Source of the DNA: Callaeas wilsoni
Lineage: Eukaryota; Chordata; Aves; Passeriformes; Callaeidae
Assembly: GCA_013398955.1 (NCBI GenBank)
Contig: VWPU01012691.1
Location: 186,001 to 250,000 of the forward strand
Direction of reading: 5' to 3'
DNA: 64,000 nt
Shown here: positions 59,500 to 64,000 of the stretch, one piece after another
Position numbering within the stretch: position 1 is the first letter of the stretch
Layout of the letters: every line of letters starts with the position of its first letter
Program-made: the position numbers and the translations under genes
The notes under the pieces: generated by a model
Databases searched by the model: none
The model's input: only the letters and a program-made list of their open reading frames with translations
Told to the model about the DNA's origin: nothing

Positions 59500-60255
59500 C
59501 TGAATCTACCGGAAACCCTGTCTGCTACGTGTAAGGGTTGCAGAAGTGATGCATGCTGCTAAAACCATCCAGATAACTTGGCAGTATCTCAGTAAAATAG
59601 ATTGGGCTAATCACTGGCCATTGAATTCTGTTGTGCATCTGAAGTTCTTGGCTTTGGTGCACTGAAAATGTTCTTTATGATCTTCTGTTATCTTTAAAAA
59701 TATCTTCCGAAGAGTGGAGGCTCTGATCAGATAGGCATCACAGAGTCCATGGAGTCATTTTTCTTCACGGAGTAGTAGAAGTAGCACTGTCACAACAGCA
59801 AAATTGTATTCTATCCAGGGAGTAAATATATTGATTGCTTACTTAGCAGAACTGGCGAACGACGCGTGTTACACCAATTCGCTGCAGCTTGCACTGACTT
59901 CCAATTTGCTTTTGGATGTAGGACTTGATGTATAAAGCCATGGGTTTTGTGTCTGTGACTGCTTTTCTGCTTCTTCGCTCCTCCCTGTGTGCTACCACTA
60001 GAGATTAGTTCGGATCCATCTGCTAACAGTCTCCATTAACTCAGCTTCTGTCATACAAAGTAATTCTGCTGCCCCAGCAATTTTAACCCATTCAGTGCCT
60101 GGTAGAGTCTATTTAATCAGGTGGCTGCCCAGAAAGTGAATACAGGCTTAGTTGAGATAATCTATAGGATGTCATTATTGGACATTTTCCAGTTTGTTTC
60201 GCAATCATCAGTCCTGTTAGGCCTCTGCCTGAGACCAGAGGTGTGTACCTGTGGT
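59500..60255. other. Unique non-coding sequence
   Basis: No gene or repeat is recognised before the next CR1. Confidence 0.5.
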
Positions 60256-60259
60256 AGAA

Positions 60260-60420
60260 CCACAGAATCATAGAATATCCTGAGTTGGAAGGGACCCACA
60301 AGGATCATCAGTCCAACTCCTGGCCCTGCACAGGACAAGCCCAAGAATCACACCACATGCCTGAGAGCATTGTCAAAATACTCCTTGCACTCTAGGAAGC
60401 TTAGTGCTGTGACCACTAGA
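60260..60420 (-). mobile_element. CR1 LINE 3' fragment, antisense (young type)
   Basis: ACCACAGAATCATAGAATAT is followed by CCTGAGTTGGAAGGGACCCA, CAAGGATCATCAGTCCAACT, CCTGGCCCTGCACAGGACAA and ACATGCCTGAGAGCATTGTC. It is the same CR1-J-like subtype as the 5.0 and 15.0 kb copies and is well preserved, so it is relatively recent. Homology ends near CTGTGACCACTAG. Confidence 0.94.
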
Positions 60421-60953
60421 AACATTTTTTGGTTTCCCAAGATTAAATTAATATGGCAGGATTTAAAGTCTTCAGATCAACTAGAGTTCAGTTTAGCAGT
60501 GACCACATCCTGTCTAGACATGTCTCCTCAGTTTGTGTGGTGAAAAGATTGAAGTTCTCAACATAAAAACAGCATCAATGGAGGCTTCTTACGCTGTGCT
60601 TGAGCAAGGAGCTTCCAGATCTGAATTCAAGAGAAAATCCTAATTTAAACAGTCTTTACACCAAGGTATTGACCAGTTCCTTTGGTGAATCCTTCTGCTA
60701 ATATAGCTTTTGGGGGAAATGTAGAACTTTGGGTGTTCTGGATATTAGTTACATCTACCCAACATAAACTCATTTTTAAATGTAATTGTGTGGAACAGTA
60801 AGGGAATGTCTGACTAAGCAACAAGCACTCAATTTTTCATTTGTTTTTTTCTGCCTTTGGGAGTTTTGGTCACTCTAACCATTGTTTCCTCAAAAATGCC
60901 TATGATGTAGGATTGCTAATATGTGTCTCCCTTGGATTTAGCATATGTGAATA

Positions 60954-61087
60954 GAATCCTAGAACAGTTTGGTTCGTGAGGGAGCTCAAATGTCATCTAG
61001 CTCCAACCCACCTGCCATGGGCAGGGACAACTTGCACTGGACAAGATTGCTCGAAGATAGAGAAATCCAACTTGACTTCAAGGTGTG
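60954..61087 (-). mobile_element. CR1 LINE 3' fragment, antisense (diverged)
   Basis: AGAATCCTAGAACAGTTTGG, then CATCTAGCTCCAACCCACCT, GCCATGGGCAGGGACAACTT and AAATCCAACTTGACTTCAAG follow the antisense CR1 3' region with many substitutions. It is of the subtype of the 33.7 kb copy. Homology fades near 61087. Confidence 0.85.
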
Positions 61088-61089
61088 AC

Positions 61090-62140
61090 TCAGGATTTCT
61101 GGTAATCCAGTGGTTTCACTGAGTAGGAGATGCTGGGCAGCACCTGCATAGCACCCATCCAGCTCTACCCATTTGTCCTTGACTGACCAGTTCACATCCA
61201 CACTCACCAAAACACGTGCAGACTTCAGCCTGTTCACGTCAAAGGAATTTCAATTGCTTTATTTGCCTAATGTGTAACTTGCTCCTGGATGGACCCAGCT
61301 TGTGCATCCACGGCTCCTCCTGAAGTCACAATAACACAGTGTGCTTGTGCCTGCACAGGCTGTACCCATTCAGACCAAATGCTGTGTGAACTTACCATCA
61401 GCCCACGAAATTGCTGGAAGTTTCTCAGCAGTGTGAGTTTGCATTGCCAAAGAAGACTTTTTTATTGATTTCAACAGAAATGATAACTGTAAATATCTCT
61501 TTTGGGTAAAAAGCAGATCATCCCCAAGTAAAAATGTGGCTGGTTGCTATGGTAGTCTACTAGATTGTGGGAAATATGTGGGATTCAGTGCAGGAAATGA
61601 GTTCATGTCTCCTCCGGCAAAAAATGCTTGGACTGGTCATAGTTTCATCCTAAGGTCAATGATTTTAATCCTCCAGATTTTCTGAAATGGGCAAGCTCTT
61701 TGCTATCCAGCTACTTGACTGATTGTAGATATTTTTGTCACCTCGAATCTCAAAACTTTACTACTGAGCCAAATCCTGCAAGAAAAAGTTTGTATTTTTG
61801 TCTTGCAGACAGAGATAACCTTTATCTTGGTCTTCTCAGAATACAAAGCTTATATGATAACAGTGCTTGTCCTCCAGGCCACCAATAACTCCTGAGTCCA
61901 TGAGAGACTTCAGCCCAGTTTGACAGCCACTCTGTGTTTTACACCAGCAATTGGTTTTGCACGCACAAAAGGCAGGACTAATCACAGTGCTTCTTACCTG
62001 CCAAGATTTCACGGGAAGGACCAGCCCATACATTAGCTGGAACAAACCCAGGGCACAACACGCACGCAAAACCTGCGGGAAGTTTGGCCTCATGAATTCT
62101 GCAGGTCACACAGCAGCTTGTGGGGCAGGAGGGGGATGTG
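61090..62140. other. Unique non-coding sequence
   Basis: No gene is recognised. A partial X-box-like sequence (GTTGCTATGGTAGT) occurs near 61547. Confidence 0.45.
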
Positions 62141-62149
62141 AATGGGAGA

Positions 62150-62680
62150 GAAGGGATTAAATATTGTGCTTTTGGAGAACCCCTCGAAACGGCATGCAAA
62201 GCAAATCCCCCGCTCTGCAGAGCTTCCTGGGAAATGACTGCCCCAACCTTTATCGCGGCTTATCTCCGGCGCAGTGTCCTTTCAGCGCGCCCACTCCGCT
62301 GCCCAATCAGCCCACCAAGATGTGCCTTATCGCAGCCGTAATCCCTCTCCTCCTCACTCTGGAAGAGCAGATAAATGGGAGGCAGGTGTGTTGCATCCGG
62401 CATGTTAACTGAGCGAGTGCTCCCCAAATCTGCTTCTTCAGCTCTGCCTTTTATCTTGTCTTTAACACCAAGCAGCCACCGCTGATAACAAGCAGATTAA
62501 AAACGCTATCAGATTAACATTTTTATGTAATAAATGGTCAAGAACCTCACATTAAAAGAGTATCTTTCCTGGCATTAAGCATCCTTCACTCACCCAGGAA
62601 GCCTTTATCAGCTTGAACCTGCTCTGCTCGTTGCATAATAAATCTCCGAACCCTGATTTCATCGTAAGGAAATTCTTCAT
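62150..62680. promoter_or_regulatory. CpG-enriched, GATA-motif cluster
   Basis: GATAA/TTATC cores lie at about 62250, 62260 (in CTTATCT, a full AGATAAG), 62327, 62370, 62451, 62484 and 62605, with a weaker TATCAG near 62517. That is seven full cores in about 360 bp against less than one expected with equal base frequencies. The block also has around 19 CpGs in 530 bp, a CCAAT box (CCCAATCAG, 62302) and an E-box (CAGGTGTG, 62383). Such clusters are typical of GATA-factor-bound enhancers. No exon or TSS signal is clear, so enhancer is favoured over promoter. Open frames here are short and conflicting. Confidence 0.45.
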
Positions 62681-62684
62681 GAGG

Positions 62685-63980
62685 ACAGCAGGGAACTAAA
62701 TGGATGACTGTGTTTGAAAGGGAAATCAAGCAAAAAGATTAAAGTGCTGGTCTTCTTTAGTTTAAAACTAACTTTGTGCTAAATCTTTTATCTGGGAGAT
62801 TGCTTAGTTTGGATGTTCCACGGTGTGGCACAGATTTTGCTTTCTCCAGGACAGTTGAAACTTAGCTCAGGTCAGATTTACCCCAGATAGACTATTTTTT
62901 TTAATGAAAACTTTCTTCATTTTTCTTCAAAAACACATCTCTGATCCACTCTTCCTTTCCAAAATGTTAATATTACTATCAGCACTTTTGCTGCATGTGC
63001 TTATCTTACACATTTTACCTTTGATAGTTTCTGGTGTCTTTTGTTTACTAACAAAGTACTTCTCAGGCCAAACACAGCACTTCAAAAAAGTGGAAAATCT
63101 GCAAAAACTACTTTGATAAACATGCCTATGGTAAATGTTCCAGAGAAAATCCTGTGGAAAATGAGCAAAGGTCATTCCAAACCCTGTCAAATGGAAACAC
63201 ACTTGCAATTTCGCTTGGCCAGCAGCAGCCTTACCAAGAAAATGTACTAAGAACATGAATCTATGTTTTTCGGGGTAAACCCTGAAAGCTGGTCACAGCA
63301 CTTGCCAGTAACTCACATTATTGTGGTTGTAAGAGAAGCAAGACTGGGGAGGAAAGAGGCATAAGAAAAAAGGACTTCTTTTATCTTAGCACAGTCCCAA
63401 ATAATGAGTGCAAAGAAGGATGTTCAAGGACTGACATTTGCACCACAAGTGCTGCACCTCTGATAGACAAATAAGCTTCTGAAGATCTGGCATCCCTAGA
63501 TAAGCATTAAAGCCACTCAACAAATAAAAAGAAGATCTTTTTAAAGATTTTTCGGTCTATGACAGCCTGAATAAATGTAAAATTTTCTTACAGGGAAACA
63601 TTGAGGGTTTTCTTGTGTAGTGCATCCATGTTAAAATATGAGGTTTTTAACAATAACTGTCCCAGAAAGAATTCTGTATTCATTCAGTACTCTGTTGCTC
63701 TTCAGATCTTCTTCGAAGATAATCTTCGTCTTACTTTAGCCAGGCTGGCTGGCAAGTTGCTTGACTAATGCTCCCTAATAGATTTGATTTTCAATCCTTG
63801 GATTATTTTTGAAAAAAAATATGGAACCTGAAGGAATCTGAATTACACTTTCTCTTCAGAATACTGGACAGCCTCTACCCTTTATTATACAGCTGTGCAA
63901 TACTCAGACTCAATCATTAGCAATTTTCCTATACAATGTTCTTAAAACTGTGTGTAAACTCTAGTAGATTGCCATTAAAT
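62685..63980. other. Unique non-coding sequence
   Basis: No gene is recognised. Opposed open frames of 70 and 109 codons at 62904-63256 have no known family. Confidence 0.45.
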
Positions 63981-63982
63981 AA

Positions 63983-64000
63983 TTTTTTTTTTTTTTTTTT
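63983..64000. repeat. Poly-T run at window edge
   Basis: Eighteen or more T reach the end of the window. It could be a simple tract or the antisense tail of an element lying beyond the edge; the sequence here cannot decide. Confidence 0.85.

Noticed and set aside
1..64000. CRISPR arrays, tRNA or rRNA genes, bacterial operons, phage or plasmid features
   Set aside because: No direct-repeat/spacer arrays, no tRNA-like A/B boxes with a cloverleaf, and no dense ORF organisation. The LINE/LTR content is that of a vertebrate nuclear genome.

Overview
The window reads as non-coding DNA from a bird nuclear genome, most likely a songbird (Passeriformes). Four lines of evidence support this. At least ten CR1 LINE 3' ends are present on both strands, several closing with the avian terminal repeats of the ATTCTRTGA type. 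Several of them resemble the CR1-J class common in passerines. There is a roughly 605 bp solo LTR whose termini and layout resemble songbird ERVL LTRs. Finally, there is a layer of very old, partly palindromic amniote repeats of the kind also found in turtles and crocodilians. There is nothing prokaryotic: no operons, no dense ORFs, and base composition is AT-rich with CpG depletion. Family names come from memory of consensus sequences; no search was run.

No protein-coding gene is supported. The longest open frames (about 150 codons, near 3.9-4.3 kb and 45.0-45.5 kb on the minus strand) show no recognisable family, no splice context and low-complexity or random composition. The only recognisable protein-like stretches are decayed C-terminal remnants of the CR1 reverse-transcriptase ORF. 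The window is therefore a gene desert, a large intron, or the 5' flank of a gene lying mostly outside it.

Layout. 0-5 kb: unique sequence with a canonical RFX X-box (2.33 kb) and an old amniote repeat. 5-15.6 kb: CR1 copies at 5.0, 6.6, 10.0, 14.4 and 15.0 kb, a long TTTTG microsatellite at 8.3 kb, a second X-box at 7.44 kb, a hairpin repeat at 11.1 kb, and an AP-1/MARE-bearing segment near 12.9-13.0 kb. 15.6-27.6 kb: mostly unique, with the solo LTR (20.6-21.2 kb) and CR1 copies at 21.3, 25.2 and 27.2 kb. 27.6-40 kb: unique, with a tiny dense CpG cluster at 32.5 kb and one CR1 at 33.7 kb. 39.9-40.75 kb: the best functional candidate, a CpG-enriched stretch with a GC box, pyrimidine tracts and a 65 bp exon-like segment bounded by good splice signals. 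40.8-60 kb: unique sequence, fossil repeats, T/G-rich simple repeats and an AT-rich, homeodomain-motif-rich segment at 54.7-55.3 kb that looks like a conserved non-coding element. 60-64 kb: two CR1 fragments and a CpG-enriched, GATA-motif-clustered element at 62.2-62.6 kb, ending in a poly-T run at the window edge.

If the 40 kb segment is a promoter or untranslated first exon, the flanking motif-rich segments (12.9, 54.7-55.3 and 62.2 kb) would be natural candidates for its distal regulatory elements. This is inference only.
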